Assembly: GCA_964017065.1 (NCBI GenBank)
Contig: OZ024792.1
Location: 1,062,092-1,126,091 of the forward strand
Length of the DNA stretch: 64,000 nucleotides
Direction of reading: 5' to 3'
Origin: Haliclona indistincta
Lineage: Eukaryota > Porifera > Demospongiae > Haplosclerida > Chalinidae
This document shows, piece by piece, positions 10,175 to 22,519 of the stretch. Within the stretch, counting starts at the first letter, position 1. Each line of letters begins with the position of its first letter. Made by a program: the position numbers and the translations under genes. Under the pieces are notes generated by a model that was given only the letters and a program-made list of their open reading frames with translations, was not told where the DNA came from and searched no databases.

Positions 10175-12224
10175 TCATTTCATTATAGTAGAGTATGTAT
10201 TTTCAGCCAGCTGGGTGCTGTCGAGAGACATATATGGGTTGTGACGTTGACCACTTCCTGTTCCTTGAACCTCTTTCTCAACAGCATCACCATCTTCATC
10301 AACCACTCGTGCTGGTGGTAACTGGTAGTGACCTTCATTCACCATTTGCCGTCTTTTCTCTGTTTGAACAACGAAGGCTAACTGAGGATCTACCTCATAC
10401 ATTCCATTCTCAACTAGCTGTAGAACCTCCTCACAGGGGTTATCAATGGTATCTTCCTCTTTGGTTTCTTGTGAAGATTCCTTGGTACCAGGTATCTGAA
10501 CATAAGTATAGGCGTAGTCATCTTCTTGCTGTGTTGGTGTGTCATAGATGTTAGTGGCAGGGACTGGAGGACCTTTGGGAACGCTGTAACCAAAATCACT
10601 AGGGTTTGTCACTGTGTAGTAGTGAGGTAGTTCTTGTTTTGGTGGAGGAGGGTGAGAATAACCACAGGCTTCATATTGGGCAACTTGGTCATCAGACAGA
10701 CAGAGACGCCCTTCGGTAGCTCCATCTGTATCAGCTGTCGTGTTGAAAATGTTTCCTATTTTCGATAGAGTAGGATGAGCAGAAGTGGATTGACCACTTT
10801 GTACTTGTTTTACAAGATAGGATCCTTGAGTGAGAGTACCGGGATTGTGACACTCATAATAGTCATCACTCATCAATGCTTGTGGTCTGAAAATAACAAA
10901 GACGTGTGTCTGGACACTTCATACATCACATAATGTACTAGACTACACTGCATGCTACTCCCATACTCACCTACAGGCTTCAATGTGGGTGAAATCTTTC
11001 CCATTAAAGTCACCTGCGATGAAAAGAAAACACAAAGCTAATGTTTCAACATGTGTATGCACCCACGTCTATACACAAATCAGTCTAAATATACTTAGCA
11101 ATTCTATTGACATTTTAACACTGACACTCTAACACTGAAACGCCCAATCATGCACAGCAATTTACCTTGACTGGAGATAACAGTAGTGCGATATTTGGTG
11201 GCTCTGTGTTTAAAACAACGATGCGCCGTGAGGCTGGTTAAGACACATGTGCTCATAGCTAAAATAAGACACACTCCTAGAGTAATGAACAGCCAATATA
11301 TCGGCACACTCTCATTATGCTCCATAACTGTTGTTGGTGACATCGATAGAACTGAAGAGATAGAAGCAATGATAGCTTGTCCTTTAGAAAGAGGGAGATT
11401 TGATGGATTGAGAGATGAATGAGAAGAAAGGTAAAGTTTGGAGGAAGTTGACAAAGATATTAATTTTTTAGTGATGAAAAAACCAGCAATATTGTCATTG
11501 CCATTTGGTAATGACAGATCACGATTTAAGATGAATGATGAAGTAGGGGAAGGAGTCCATTCATCAGGAGCTATATGAGTAGTGGTAGAGTAGATACCTT
11601 GCATTGTGGTAGCTGGAGAGATCATTGAAGTAGAAGTGGATTGACTATCAGCCATAGTTGAACGTGAATCGATCAAAGTCGTGTTAAATGTTTGCTTGTA
11701 GTGAGCCTCAGCCTTGAGACAAAATGGTGTACTCAGATTCCCTAGTGGTTCGTGGTGGGTGCAGGATGTGTCACATTTGAAGCTGCGACACCAGTAGCAG
11801 CCAATAGCTGTACTGGATATATTCCTCAATAGAAGTGGTTTGCTGAAGTGTGAAGCAGCCACCGCTGGATCACGATGAGGTGCAGAGAAAGGGCTGATTC
11901 CGCAGTGTGACACTATGTTGATCTGACATCTTTCATCTGTGCTTGGCTGACTTCTATACCACAGAATGTTCAGATCTCGTATGCTTAGACCTTCTGGAAC
12001 TTTTATAGTGCAATTCAGCTTGAGACTTTTTCCATAAGGATTCATAGAAATGGTAGTGGACGAAGGCTCGTTTTCATAAGGGAAGCTTGCACTGACTTTG
12101 ATATAGACATGAAAGACATAGTCATCTTATGTAAACAAAGATGTTTAACAAAGAGAATACCTTGTTTTTGTGCTATTATGAAGACCATGACCAGAGCACT
12201 CAGAAATGTCCTACAATAATCCAT
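10175..12224 (-). CDS. Ig-like domain receptor with long tyrosine tail
   Basis: Exon 1 encodes a signal peptide (MDYCRTFLSALVMVFIIA), phase 1. The large exon holds an Ig-like fold: Cys in LKLNC, Trp in ILWYR and YWC near the end of the domain, with extra cysteines nearby. A Ser/Thr-rich stalk and a span (WLFITLGVCLILAMSTCVL) follow. After a phase 1 to 2 mini-exon (GDFNGKDFTHIEA) comes the tail exon ending at 10175. Tail sites include GSYLVKQV, YTYVQI, GMYEV, NPYMSL and NTYSTI. The Trp-to-YWC layout fits a V-type Ig domain, but the usual D-x-G before YxC reads TAIGC. The 3' end converges with the 8797 gene at 158 bp. Confidence 0.8.
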
Positions 12225-12509
12225 CCTTACTATCACGCTAGCTGCCTTGAAATTTAATCGTATTGCCTCTATAAATAGTTAAGTTAGCGTTTGTTTTGAC
12301 TAAGGATATGTTGAAGAGAAAAAAGACAATGCTTTTAGCCAAAACTGCACAGGCATACATTAGTGTGCATTAAAAACATTTATGTTGATGTACAGAAATA
12401 ACATAGCACAGGATAGACACATTATCATATGAAATTCAGAGCTGTTTCAGTGGGAAGCTATCACACACTTGGTTATTACAGGGCATACTGTCTAAATAAA
12501 TTTTGTTCA

Positions 12510-13520
12510 TCAGACATTAGATATGCTAGCAGTTGGAGCATGGATCATAGAGCCAGCAGACTGGTTTCCAACAGGTGGTATGTCGATGTGGTCATAGTCA
12601 TCATCATCATTTGATTCGTGATGAACTGGTTGTGGTGCAGGCAATGGCCTAGTGGAGTAGGCAGAGCTGTCTCTCTTCAGTTGCACTGGAGGAGAAGCTT
12701 TCTTGTACTTAGTGAGACTTGATTGTAAGGACCGCCTGTCTTTGAAATTGAAGGAGGGAGTTGCAGGATTGTGACGTAGTACAGGAGAGTAATGAGCATG
12801 ATCTGGTGATTGACGACTGAGTTGGGCCGTATTATGTCTTGTGGCTTCACAGTTGACGTAATCATGACCGTACTCCAAGGACTTGTATGATTGGAGATGA
12901 GGAAGGGCGGAGTTACTGCGAACTGGAGAGACATTGTCATAATCAGGTGTGTGGGTGGGGCGAGAGTGTCTTGTCAACAAAGCAGGTTTAGGTATACATT
13001 GTTGTGACTCGGGAATGTCCTCTAAGTTGTCTTTGGCGACAGCATAGTCGTTATCTTGCCAACTGCTTATGGTTTGCTCACTCGGTTGCTCCAGCACTGC
13101 ATAGATATGAGTCGGGTTGTTGGCAGTCACAGCTGCAGTTGATTCTTTTGGTCTATGGCAGTAGTGACAATATTATTATTATCATTATCATGAATGGAGT
13201 ATACTTACTCTTCCTTCGGCAGTTGATCTTTAATTTCAATTTCCTCTACTACCACTAGAATTATACGACAATTAAGGGCAATAAATTTTGATATGGCAGA
13301 AGAAGGCACTCTAACCTTTGTGTGATGTCTTCCTCTCAGGAGCTGAGGACTGTCTAGACTCTCTTGTACAGACACAATAGCAGCAGACCATCAAAAAAAT
13401 TGTTTCAACAATCACCATCAGCAACAGGTAGCCGGCAACAGCCACCACTGCTGCAGCCAATCCAAACGGAACATGAAACACACAATTGGTGTCTTGGGTA
13501 AAGAAACCCCCTGGATCCAT
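12510..13520 (-). CDS. Short-ectodomain single-pass receptor with eight-site tyrosine tail
   Basis: Exon 1 starts MDPGGFFTQDTNCV, then a span (VVAVAGYLLLMVIVETIF) and CCYCVCTRES. The phase 1 to 2 mini-exon reads VVVEEIEIKDQLP. The long tail exon begins EPKESTAAV and ends at 12510. Sites include HIYAVL, DYAVAK, PDYDNV (also Grb2-type YxN), LEYGHDYVNC, AHYSPVL and DDYDHI. The mini-exon (EEIEI) matches the EEIEL and EEMEL mini-exons of the 919 and 5900 genes, so exon homology is clear although the outside segment differs. The tail is rich in Ser, Pro and His. Confidence 0.8.
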
Positions 13521-13910
13521 TGTTGTACAATTTTTAATCTACAATGAAAACAGTTAAATCTAACCGTAATCATGCTAGACCACAGCTTACCATTTGAAGA
13601 CCCACAGCCAGATAATTATTGCACGCCACAACTCAGCTGGGAATGAGAATGAATGAACTGAAAGAGACGCTAAATAAATAACTTTCGAACCATATGCTGT
13701 GTACTTTATTGATTATACTTTGTGTGTGCATAGAACCAGCATTAATTAAGTGCGTTATTCTTCTGAAGTTTTCTTAGTTTTCTTAGACAGAGAAACATCT
13801 GCGAGCAGCTAAAACATCACTACATGACACACAAGATAATACACAGACCACAATACATAGAACTATATACACATGCACAATTTGCTGTAGCACTAAAACT
13901 GCATAAGTCT
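13521..13910. other. Intergenic
   Basis: About 390 bp between two minus-strand receptor genes. No feature is seen. Confidence 0.4.
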
Positions 13911-14836
13911 TCATGGTCTTGGTCGAATGTCTACATAGCTTTCTTCTTCAACCACTGCTCCTCTGTATGGGAGAGTACGAGTTATTCTTGTTTGTTGACT
14001 TGTTGTACGAGGAGGAGGAGGTAAAGTAGATCCTTTATTCCTCTTTAATCGAGGTTGGTCATGTTGGATCACCTCATAATCTTCTTCGTCTTCTACCTGA
14101 TGTATTAACGGTTTCTTATGAGAATTACCAACTTTCTTATTACGTGATAAGTCAGATTGTTTCTGAAGTTGACTGTGAATACTCAAACTACATGTATAGA
14201 ACAAAATGTAGACATTAAATACAATTCGTCTAAAAGGCTCACTTTTCATAAAGAGCACTAGTGTTGTGTACTTCGATATACTCTGCACTGGTGTCTGAAA
14301 GAGAGAAGCCTTGCTTAGTTGGTAATGGCAGAGCTGGTTTCTTTGCTGTTTTATGTTGATTGCCAGCAAGTGCAGCCTCTAATTCTTCATACTCATCCTT
14401 TAGTTCACCATGGACAGGTGGGTGTGACAATGCTATCACATGCGACCTGTCTGAATTGTCTCCAACCATGTTTATGCTGAACAAACAGAACTTGATAACT
14501 ATTCACTGCTACAGTAATATTGCACTTTTGGTTACTTTTCGGTGATGTCATTTTGATCCCGGAAAGTATTATTACTTACAATGTCTATGGAGGAATCACA
14601 AATTTTTTGCAATTTCAATATAATTTTATTTATTTACCTCTGTTTAACTCTTTACAGACTTGGTTCTTCAGTCTCTTATTCTGACACGAGCAATAGCTCA
14701 ACACAACTGAGCAACCAATAAGAGTGAGAAGCTGAAGAACCACACATGAGGACAGGAGTCCCACTGTCCATCTAGCTTCAACAGCCAGACTACAAGAACT
14801 ATTGAAGTCTCCGCTTGTTAAGAGTTGAAAAAACAT
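13911..14836 (-). CDS. Short-ectodomain receptor with ITIM-like tail; one junction unresolved
   Basis: Exon 1 starts MFFQLLTSGDFNSSC, with AVEARW before the span as in the IEAQW paralogues, then CSCQNKRLKN. The next clear exons give DEYEELEAAL, AEYIEV and ALYEK, then EEDYEVIQ, a run of four prolines and ESYVDIRPRP, ending at 13911. The last junction (phase 2, acceptor near 14192) is well supported. The join between exon 1 and the DEYEEL exon is not: it needs either a 5-nt mini-exon (ACATT, with a good gtaagt donor) or an exon I did not find. The first tyrosine block is strongly acidic. Confidence 0.65.
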
Positions 14837-15700
14837 TCTTGTTTCATTACACCAGTTGGAAAGATGACAATCCTAAATATTTGACAATGATCTACTTAAA
14901 AGAATATTTTTGACTTACCATCAGTCTTAAAACAGTAACAGCTCTCTTTAAAGTCTATAAGTTCGCCGTTCTTTGTAGCTTCTTGTTTACTTGTTATTTG
15001 TGATATATTTTACTTATATAATTCATTGTTTACTCAGTCACGTGAAAGTAGTTTATTGAGCACATTGAACACAAGAGTCAATAAGTGCAAGTGTTTTCTG
15101 AAACTTCGCACTACCGTGTTTGATTGTGATAACTAATTGGACTCAGTATAGTGTACTGAAAGAGTGAGTCTGAACAGCATTGTTGATGTATAACCATTTT
15201 ATGTTTTCACAGTTGCAATCGAATGTTGTCCGTCTCAAATGTGTAGGTTTAGTGTATGTATGCATGTGTGTAGGTGGTGTGCATAAGATACATCACAGAA
15301 GCTCACATATCGATGCATCTTAAGTTAAAACATCGATAAGCTAAGGCTCTTGTGGTTGCCGCTGATTGTCACTGAAGACAATAATTATGATACACTACTC
15401 AATTTTGTTGCATCGTTCTATTTTTACGCAAAAAGTTGCTTTGTATGGCAGGATTTTGTTGTTGATTGTTAGCGAATATTACCATAGCGTAGATTAAAAA
15501 TTTAAAAAGCGCGCCAACAATTCATTGACGTCATTTAATTTGCAACGTCTTTTTTAATTGTGTGGGCGGAAAAGAGAGTCTGGGGACGAGGCTATGGAGC
15601 AACGTGGTGCATGCCATGGGGATTGGTCATGGTGTCGAACTTGAGAGGCAAGTCTGGGCTGGCTAGGGGTAGTAATCGCGCGATGCATTCGAAAGAAAGT
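14837..15700. other. Intergenic, includes one copy of a dispersed repeat
   Basis: Positions about 15,490-15,730 resemble 18,360-18,560 (shared pieces: aaaaagcg, gacgtcat, cgatgca, gcatgat). The rest shows no feature. Confidence 0.4.
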
Positions 15701-16060
15701 GAGTCTATAAATTTGACCATGCATGATCATAATTTCTAACGTTGGGCCTCCTGTACGTCTGCTTCGATCGGATCCTGCTTTTTCTTGGGTTGGGTTTCTC
15801 CAGTGTGTTGTTTGCAGAGAAACTAGATAGATTAATGTTAGCATAGTCAGAACTAGGATCACATTGGGCAGCTGGCACTTTCTTTAGCTGTGTTGTTTTG
15901 CTCACCAAGTCCTCTCTCACCATATCATACATGCTGTCATTGTCTTTCTTCTTTTTCTGTGTGTGCTGTTGGTTGTGTGGTAGTAGACTGCTGATCATCA
16001 CTAGCTTTATTATCAGGTCTATGTATCGTAGTAACATGAGGCAAAGCAAGAAAGCTGCAC
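15701..16060 (-). pseudogene. Degenerate copy of a receptor tail exon
   Basis: On the minus strand this repeats the first part of the tail exon of the 19908 gene: RPDNKASDDQQ, SMYDMVREDL and SSDYANI are all present. One inserted base in the Lys/Glu run (gaaagaca against gaagata) breaks the frame between the first two blocks, and the copy loses homology after LEKP. The flanking plus-strand sequence (for example gaggcaaagcaagaaagctgca) is shared with 19,620, so the duplication included the intron. No membrane exon lies upstream. Confidence 0.75.
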
Positions 16061-16774
16061 TTACTTATAGCATGTTGAGCTGGAAACAATTAGACACATC
16101 TTAGCTCACTGCATGTATGGAGCTGAAGAGCTGGACTAAAGCCACACTTGTCACTATGGAAACATATTGCTAGGTTCAGTACAATGCTACATTGCTAAGT
16201 ATATTCAAGCATCATGTGGTTTTAGTAAACACCATCCTTCACGAGCTCATAGTAGACTGTGTGAAATACGATTTGAAGGTCAACTGTGCTCTCGTGTCTG
16301 ATCCACATACCGCATGTATCATCCACGCGGCATGGTGGTTTTCAGCTTACTGCCGGTAGTATCCACCGTGTGGCTATAACGATAAGTTAATCAGCTCTGG
16401 TTCTTACTGTAGCATCAGACAGTGCCTGCTGACATTGAGCGATGACGTGAATGGTCAGTAAATAGGCGTCCATTTGTGATGTTATGAAAGAACATCAAGT
16501 AGTTATAAAAGAAGGTGCAGCCCCATGGTCTTGCTGCCCTCGCATACAATACTAAGTATGTCTCTTGCTGTTTAGCTCAAAATGTGACATATACATACAA
16601 ACATACAAATTCTAAAGTGTAATGTACGATCAAATTCCTCACGCTAAGGCGCTCGGCAATCACAAAAACACACAATGTGTATTAGGCTAGAAGGTATTAT
16701 TGACAATCGTAATACATGACAAAATAATTGTTTATGGCTAGACTCTAAAACCTTATTAATCTTTTAGACTTCCA
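16061..16774. other. Intergenic
   Basis: No gene, RNA or repeat could be recognised. Confidence 0.4.
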
Positions 16775-17520
16775 CTAACATAAATTATGGTCATCGCTGG
16801 CTTTTATCCATAGTCTGTTTTTCTGTGTCTTATCGTTGAAACCACTATAGCTTTCTTTATTGTCTACAACAGATGGTGGGGACCTTTTCTTTATTCCATC
16901 TGTTCTTTTGTTGATAATAGCATAATCCTCAGTAGAATAGTTGCGCACAGCAGGTGGTTGTGAATTTATCTCTATACTAGAGGTTTCTGATTTTGCAGCA
17001 GCCATGGTTGCTATTTCGTCTTCAGCAGCTTCTTTCCTCTATGACCAGCCTTTTTGACAACTGTGTAATCTTCGGGAGAAGAGTTGAGCACTCCTTGAGT
17101 TGCTCTATGGGGGTCTTGAAGACTCTGTATTTCTGTCATCCTCGTCTTTATCTATAGTAGCATATTCAGACGTTTCTAGTTTTGTGTCAGTTCCAGTTTT
17201 GTCACCAGCAATGACATCATAAAGACACACGACTGCGGTCTCGTTAGTAACACCATGACACTCTTGAACAGTGTATGAGTTGTGACTGCAGGCAGAGTTT
17301 ATTGAACAATGCTTCGATGAAGTGGGGCAACAATAGGTAGAAAAACACAAGATAGTGAAGTTTGATCAATATTCTACTTACGTTTCTTGCTGTGTGTATA
17401 TGTTTGGAGCTGATTTCTTGTATTTGAATTTGCACAAACAAGTGCACAGCAGGACACACTGTACAAGCACAATCGCTGCCAGTAATCCAGTAATCAGAAA
17501 CAATCCTAAAACCGGCAAAC
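16775..17520 (-). pseudogene. Receptor with ITIM-type tail split by two apparent frameshifts
   Basis: A spliced exon (about 17516-17381) encodes a span (LFLITGLLAAIVLVQCVLL) and CKFKYKKSAPNIY. The next exon gives LYDVIAG and SEYATIDK (strict ITIM) and stops at 17105, just after a run of five C in the + complement sense. Skipping one base there opens a second block with EDYTVVKK, and another shift opens a third block with EDYAIINK ending at 16775. All three blocks keep family-like motifs, so either the gene is recently broken or the assembly has two small errors. The first coding exon was not found. If the early stop is real, the product still has a span and two docking sites. Confidence 0.6.
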
Positions 17521-18858
17521 TGCAGTCATGAGACAAATTTTACAACATACACCAAAACAGTTCGATCACCGTCATAGTTAAAGCAAGGTTGATTCTGACC
17601 ACAATTGTACTGCACAGGTTGAAATCATTATATTTAATGTTCTGTACATGACTCGCCATTAGTGCTTGCACTGCTACAAGTACATGCAGTACCCTTCTCA
17701 GCATGAGGCCTGACTAGAACTTCTGCAATGCTTTATGTGTACGTTGTGATAACAGATTTGTCTATAGTAACATGTTTAGATAGTGGAGTACTCTGCTATT
17801 TAAACAACAACAACAATGGTTCATTAGCATGCACAGTATAATATCCCCATGGTACAGTGCACGGCAACGTCATAGATTCTACTGTGATTGAGTCATTTTG
17901 TTGTGCATGGGGGTTTAGGTCTGAGTACGAGTCCAGTATTGTGATCAGTACTTGCACGAGCAATGGTCGCTGAACACAGCAGGGCACACTGTATGAGCAC
18001 ATGCAGTCTACAGCTAATCTTTATAAGATATATAAAAACACTAGTAGCTATCTTATGACAGGACCATCATGAAACAACTTGTTAAATTATCCTATAATAG
18101 ATAATTAATTTTAATGTTATTCAATATTCTGCCTTAACATAGTTGCACTGCTAGAAATAACCTTTCTCAGAGCCAGCTCGGAGCTAATGATTTTCTCGAG
18201 GCTACAGTAGAATATCTGTAGCAATGTTTTACATGCTTTGTCTAACATTGTTTTGAATGGTTCAACATGTTTAGACAGTCTGCTAAAGTAGCATCTGGAG
18301 CAACAACAGTGTTGATTTACCATGCATGGTGTATTCCCGTTGTAGCTGTTCAGATATTCAAAAAGCGTGCCTACAATTTAGTGACGTCATCTGTTAGACA
18401 ACTTGCTGTCACTGGTGCGCCATCGCCGCCATAGACCGTAGATGGTGTGATCATAGATACTGGTGTGATGTCAAACTTAGTCTCGGGAGGCTAATCTGAG
18501 GCTAGGATCGCGATGCAATCGGGTGTGTCAATAAATGTGATTATGCATGATAGCACGTGGTACTAAGCCAGCTAAGACAAGCCTCACTAGTTCAAAAGGG
18601 CCGGCCATGCAGTATCTAAGTCTGAACGCATGTAGATCATAATAGCCTCTTGTACCCAGGCTTGATTATTTATTAATATTGAAAGCTTGATAACCACACA
18701 CACATCCTGTTGGACATGCAGCACATTATGTAAATGCTTTGAAAGGTGCCAAAAATGACATAATGATGTACGATACAAGTTAAAATGATGCATTTCAAAG
18801 TGATACTGAAAATAGACAAACTGTTAGTCTATGCGAAATATTTGGTTTACCCGCTAAA
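17521..18858. other. Intergenic with degenerate receptor relic and a dispersed repeat
   Basis: Positions about 17,940-18,002 (minus) match the membrane exon of the previous gene (gtgct..tacagtgtg.cctgctgtg). Positions 17,750-17,790 match its SEYATIDK exon. So 17,640-18,002 is a decayed duplicate. About 18,360-18,560 is the second copy of the repeat at 15,490. Nothing else is seen. Confidence 0.5.
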
Positions 18859-19908
18859 CTACATTTGGACAACATCGTACTCGGGCTCTTCATTGGCTGT
18901 TGTGCTGCTGTCATTTGGCATATATGGAAGTGCTGGTTGGTTAGTGAGAGCTGAAGGGCATGAGCTAGCTAGACACTCCTGACTACGAGAAACAGCTGAC
19001 ATTGGTTTGGCTGGCAGTGTCCTTAGTTTCTTTGTGCTGTTCTGCTCAACGATGGTATCGTATGTGCTGTCCTGGTCATCTCCTAGAGTAGAGAAATCCA
19101 CTGTTCTTCTTCGAGTGTCATTGTGGTTTAGTTTATTATAGTCAGCAGCTGTATCATTGCTGTCAGCTGCTGCTGAGCTGTCATGATGAACTATCTCATC
19201 ATAGTTGGAAAGCACAGGAGGCAGTGGGGGCGGAGCCTCCTCAACCTTGTCTCTCTTCTTAGTCTTCTTTGCCATAATTATCGATCTTGGCATATTGTAC
19301 ATTTTCTACCACCGCACCTCCTGTCTCTGGGTTATACACATTGGCAGGAGGTAGAACAGCTGCTTCCGGCTTCTTTGGTTTCTCTAGTGTGTTGTTTGCA
19401 GAAGTACTAATATTAGCATAGTCAGAACTAGGGTCACATTTGGCAGCAGCTGGCACTTTCTTTAGCTGTGTTGTTTTGTTCACCAAGTCCTCTCTCACCA
19501 TATCATACATGCTGTCATTATCTTCTTCTTTTTCTGTGTGTGCTGTTGGTTGTGTGGTCTGCTTGGTAGTACTCTGCTGATCATCACTAGCTTTATTATC
19601 AGGTCTATGTATTGTAGTAACATGAGGCAAAGCAAGAAAGCTGCACTTACCGTGGTTTCAGCTCATGTCCATTGCTTGCTTCAATAGCTATTAGATGAAC
19701 AAAGTTTATATTTTTTGTTAGTTGCAAACTCTAGATTACCTTTCTCTTGTGTTCTTTGTCTCTTTCTCTTCAAGAAACAGCCACACGCAATCAGAGCAAT
19801 GCACTGTACAATCACAATCAATAAAAGAGCTCCAGCTAGTGAAAATAGTAAATAGCTGTCTACAGCTATACAGCCACTATCTGGCTCTGTAAAATTTGAA
19901 CAGTCCAT
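18859..19908 (-). CDS. Short-ectodomain receptor with at least five strict ITIMs, split across two frames
   Basis: Exon 1 (MDCSNFTEPDSGC) has a span (LAGALLLIVIVQCIALIA) and KRKRQRTQEKG. A mini-exon (AIEASNGHELKP, phase 1 to 2) and the tail exon follow. Frame 1 gives SMYDMV, SDYANI and VQYAKI and stops at 19259. The +1 frame, overlapping from 19,302, continues with a proline-rich stretch, SNYDEI, STYDTI and EYDVV to 18859. All but the last fit (S/I/V/L)xYxx(I/V/L). No splice signals explain the frame change, so it is a frameshift mutation, an assembly indel or (less likely) recoding. A partial copy of this tail lies at 15,701-16,060. Confidence 0.7.
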
Positions 19909-20237
19909 AGCTCCAGCTCAGTCTTGAGAAGACAGCCTCGTTAGTCTAGCCTACAGTACTGGTCACTTGGCTTGTAGTTATTGCTCGATATCTGTTCACA
20001 AACAACTGCTGGCTTTGATTGCGTTCAACATAATATATACTGAATCTAATAGAAAACATTTGTTGGATTTCATAAACATTTCCTTGACCATATCACAACA
20101 CGACACAGTTCAATAACAAGCATTCTTTATACAATAATAATGAACAGTTTCAGTTGACAACGACAGTAGGCAACAACAAAGTTTAATCAAAATATACTCT
20201 TCTAGTAGCAAGCACTATGCACTGTTTGTTACTGGTG
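19909..20237. other. Intergenic
   Basis: A spacer of about 330 bp between minus-strand genes. No feature is seen. Confidence 0.4.
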
Positions 20238-21895
20238 TTACACCATTTGGTGGTTTGGTGGAGGGACAACTCGAGGGCCGTATGCGTCATCTGTATCTTG
20301 ACTCGCAAGGGCGGGGTCAGTAGGCAGTTTGGTGTCTATTATATCCATCATGTTTTGAAGACTCATGTACATCTTACGCTGCTTCCTATCGAATGCAGTG
20401 ATGTCAGCAGCAGACTGTGACTTGGATAGCGTGACAGCTTCGATATCTTCTTGTGAAGCTTCTGATGGCTTAGTGGAGTGCTCTGTCATATGAGAAGCAG
20501 AGACTGGATATTCTGGTATAGAGCCCATTCTGTGTCTATCCCTGTTAGCTAGTATGCTGGAGTATGTTGGATCATCAAATATGTTGTCTGCTGACTGAGA
20601 ATGTTGCATTCCCTCTTTCTTCAGACGTTCCTTCTTTTGCGATATGGCTTCTATATCAACCAAGCGATACCCAAACTTGTCCAGCATTCGTGCTCTTTTA
20701 TCCTCTTTTGTCTCCAAAGCAGTAACAGCAGGTACTTCCTCTTCCTCTTCAACTGTCTCCTCGTCATCTTCAGGCACGACCACTTCAGGCGTCATCTCCT
20801 TCTCTCCTGCCTCCTGTTTTAGACTATCTATCAGCTGCTCCAGTACCTCGCAATCGGGTGACCCCGACGATAAGTAGCTGACGGTTGTCTTGCTCGAGAT
20901 TTCTAAATCACAAGAGTCGTATCTCTTGATGCGAGCGACATGTTTAGTAGAATCATAATTTTCCAATACCTTGCACAGCAGAGGAAAGTCTGTCATAGAC
21001 CTGTTGACAATAGTAGAACAATCATTATCATTGGATTAACAAAGACAACACACCAATATTTATTTTTAAACTTCAGTCCATGTTTGGAGTCATTATAGTG
21101 ACCTTAGCATAATATTCTTACCCTGTGTCTTCGGGCTTGACTGTTTTGTGTTTAGGGCTACTCTCCTTCTTTTCTGCATAATAGACCAAATACCACATAT
21201 GAGGACACTAAACAAACCTCAGATATGCTATGTCAACACAGTCAATATCCGTGACTATGGTGCATTTTTGTTCAAATTATGAGACTACGGATCTAGTTAA
21301 TGGAAGCTGTGAAAGCATACACACACACAATGGGTTCACTTGGGCGTGGAGAGTAAGCACAATATGACTCACCAACTTCTTTTTTCTGAGATTCAAGAGC
21401 TATCTTTTGCCTCTTTCTTCGTTCTTTCTTGTTGCGTATGTGACGTTCACACAGAATGCACATGACGGCTAGTAGAGCTACTATCACCAATATTAGAGCC
21501 AATATGACACCCACGACTATGTACGTGAACAGCAAACGTCTGAAATGGGAGGGGTCGGCATCTGGTGTCTCTGTGAGATTGCTCGACGTGGGTGAGGGCT
21601 GAGGTGTGCTGGACAGGACCAAACCCACTGTTCTGGTTGTTGAAGCAAGCAGGGGAGTGGTTGATGAAGTTGACAGGTCTCCAGGGGATTGGGTTGCATC
21701 GCCTGACCCGACAACAGCTGAATACAAAACAAAGATCTGTGTTATCAAAGCTGTTTCATTGATGCAAGACTACATCCAAGCAAGCATGCAATACAGAACA
21801 ACTATAGCTCAATACTATTGATAATACTCACCTTGTGCAATGGAACTGGAGAACAGTGACAGCAACAAAACAACTTGTACACACAGTGTCTTCAT
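20238..21895 (-). CDS. Single-pass receptor with Ser/Thr-rich ectodomain and acidic tyrosine tail
   Basis: Exon 1 (from 21895) is a signal peptide (MKTLCVQVVLLLSLFSSS). Exon 2 has a Ser/Thr/Pro-rich outside segment of about 60 residues with likely O-glycosylation, a span (YIVVGVILALILVIVALLAV) and CERHIRNKKERRKR. The phase 1 to 2 mini-exon reads EKKESSPKHKTVKPED. The tail exon (to 20238) has ENYDST, an acidic run, FGYRLVDI, PTYSSIL and KMYMSLQNMM. It keeps the signal-peptide architecture of the Ig receptors but has no Ig domain. The tail has coiled-coil-like charged stretches. No ligand can be inferred. Confidence 0.8.
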
Positions 21896-22519
21896 CCTCA
21901 CTGGATATGCACGATATGTAACAATGCTGTTCAGTGCTGTGCAGTTGTTTATATATCAGATGCACTAGGCTGGATGCCTGCACATGCTGTTTATTAGTTG
22001 TTAGTGGGTTGGGTTTAGTCTTCTTCTTGGCTTGTGTTGGTAAACAGGTCGGTTGTAGCCTACACACCTCAGCAGATTAAACTGATTTGTCTCCACTTGT
22101 TGGTTGTCTGTTGTGTCAGTGCAAGACCAAAATTTGTTCGAGGCAGCCCCTGCTAATAATCTAGCTCATGAGACAGCCCCTCTCCTTAGTACTGTTTAAG
22201 AGGAAGCCCCTGCTTTTAGCAGTCGTGATGCAACCCCTGCTTTTAGAATTTTAAACTATAAGGGAATCTTCTACTTGTCCCAATTTTGTTTAAGAATCCC
22301 TATCAGTGTTTGTGGTTACTTTTTGGTAACCATACAAGTACATAACAAACCAGACCTATGATGATGAGCTCTGGCCCACACTAGGCATATTGATGAGTAT
22401 AGCCTGGTTTAGTAAACACTGTTAGTTCTCCAAACCAGAGTTTGAATGTATGTGATGACAAAGTGATATATCACAGAACTATACAGTATTAACAACATGC
22501 AGCTTGGCTATGCTAATCT
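21896..22519. other. Intergenic with a short degenerate tandem repeat
   Basis: Positions about 22,140-22,250 contain four imperfect copies (about 28 bp spacing) of a unit with the core gcagcccctgct. There is no gene. Confidence 0.5.
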
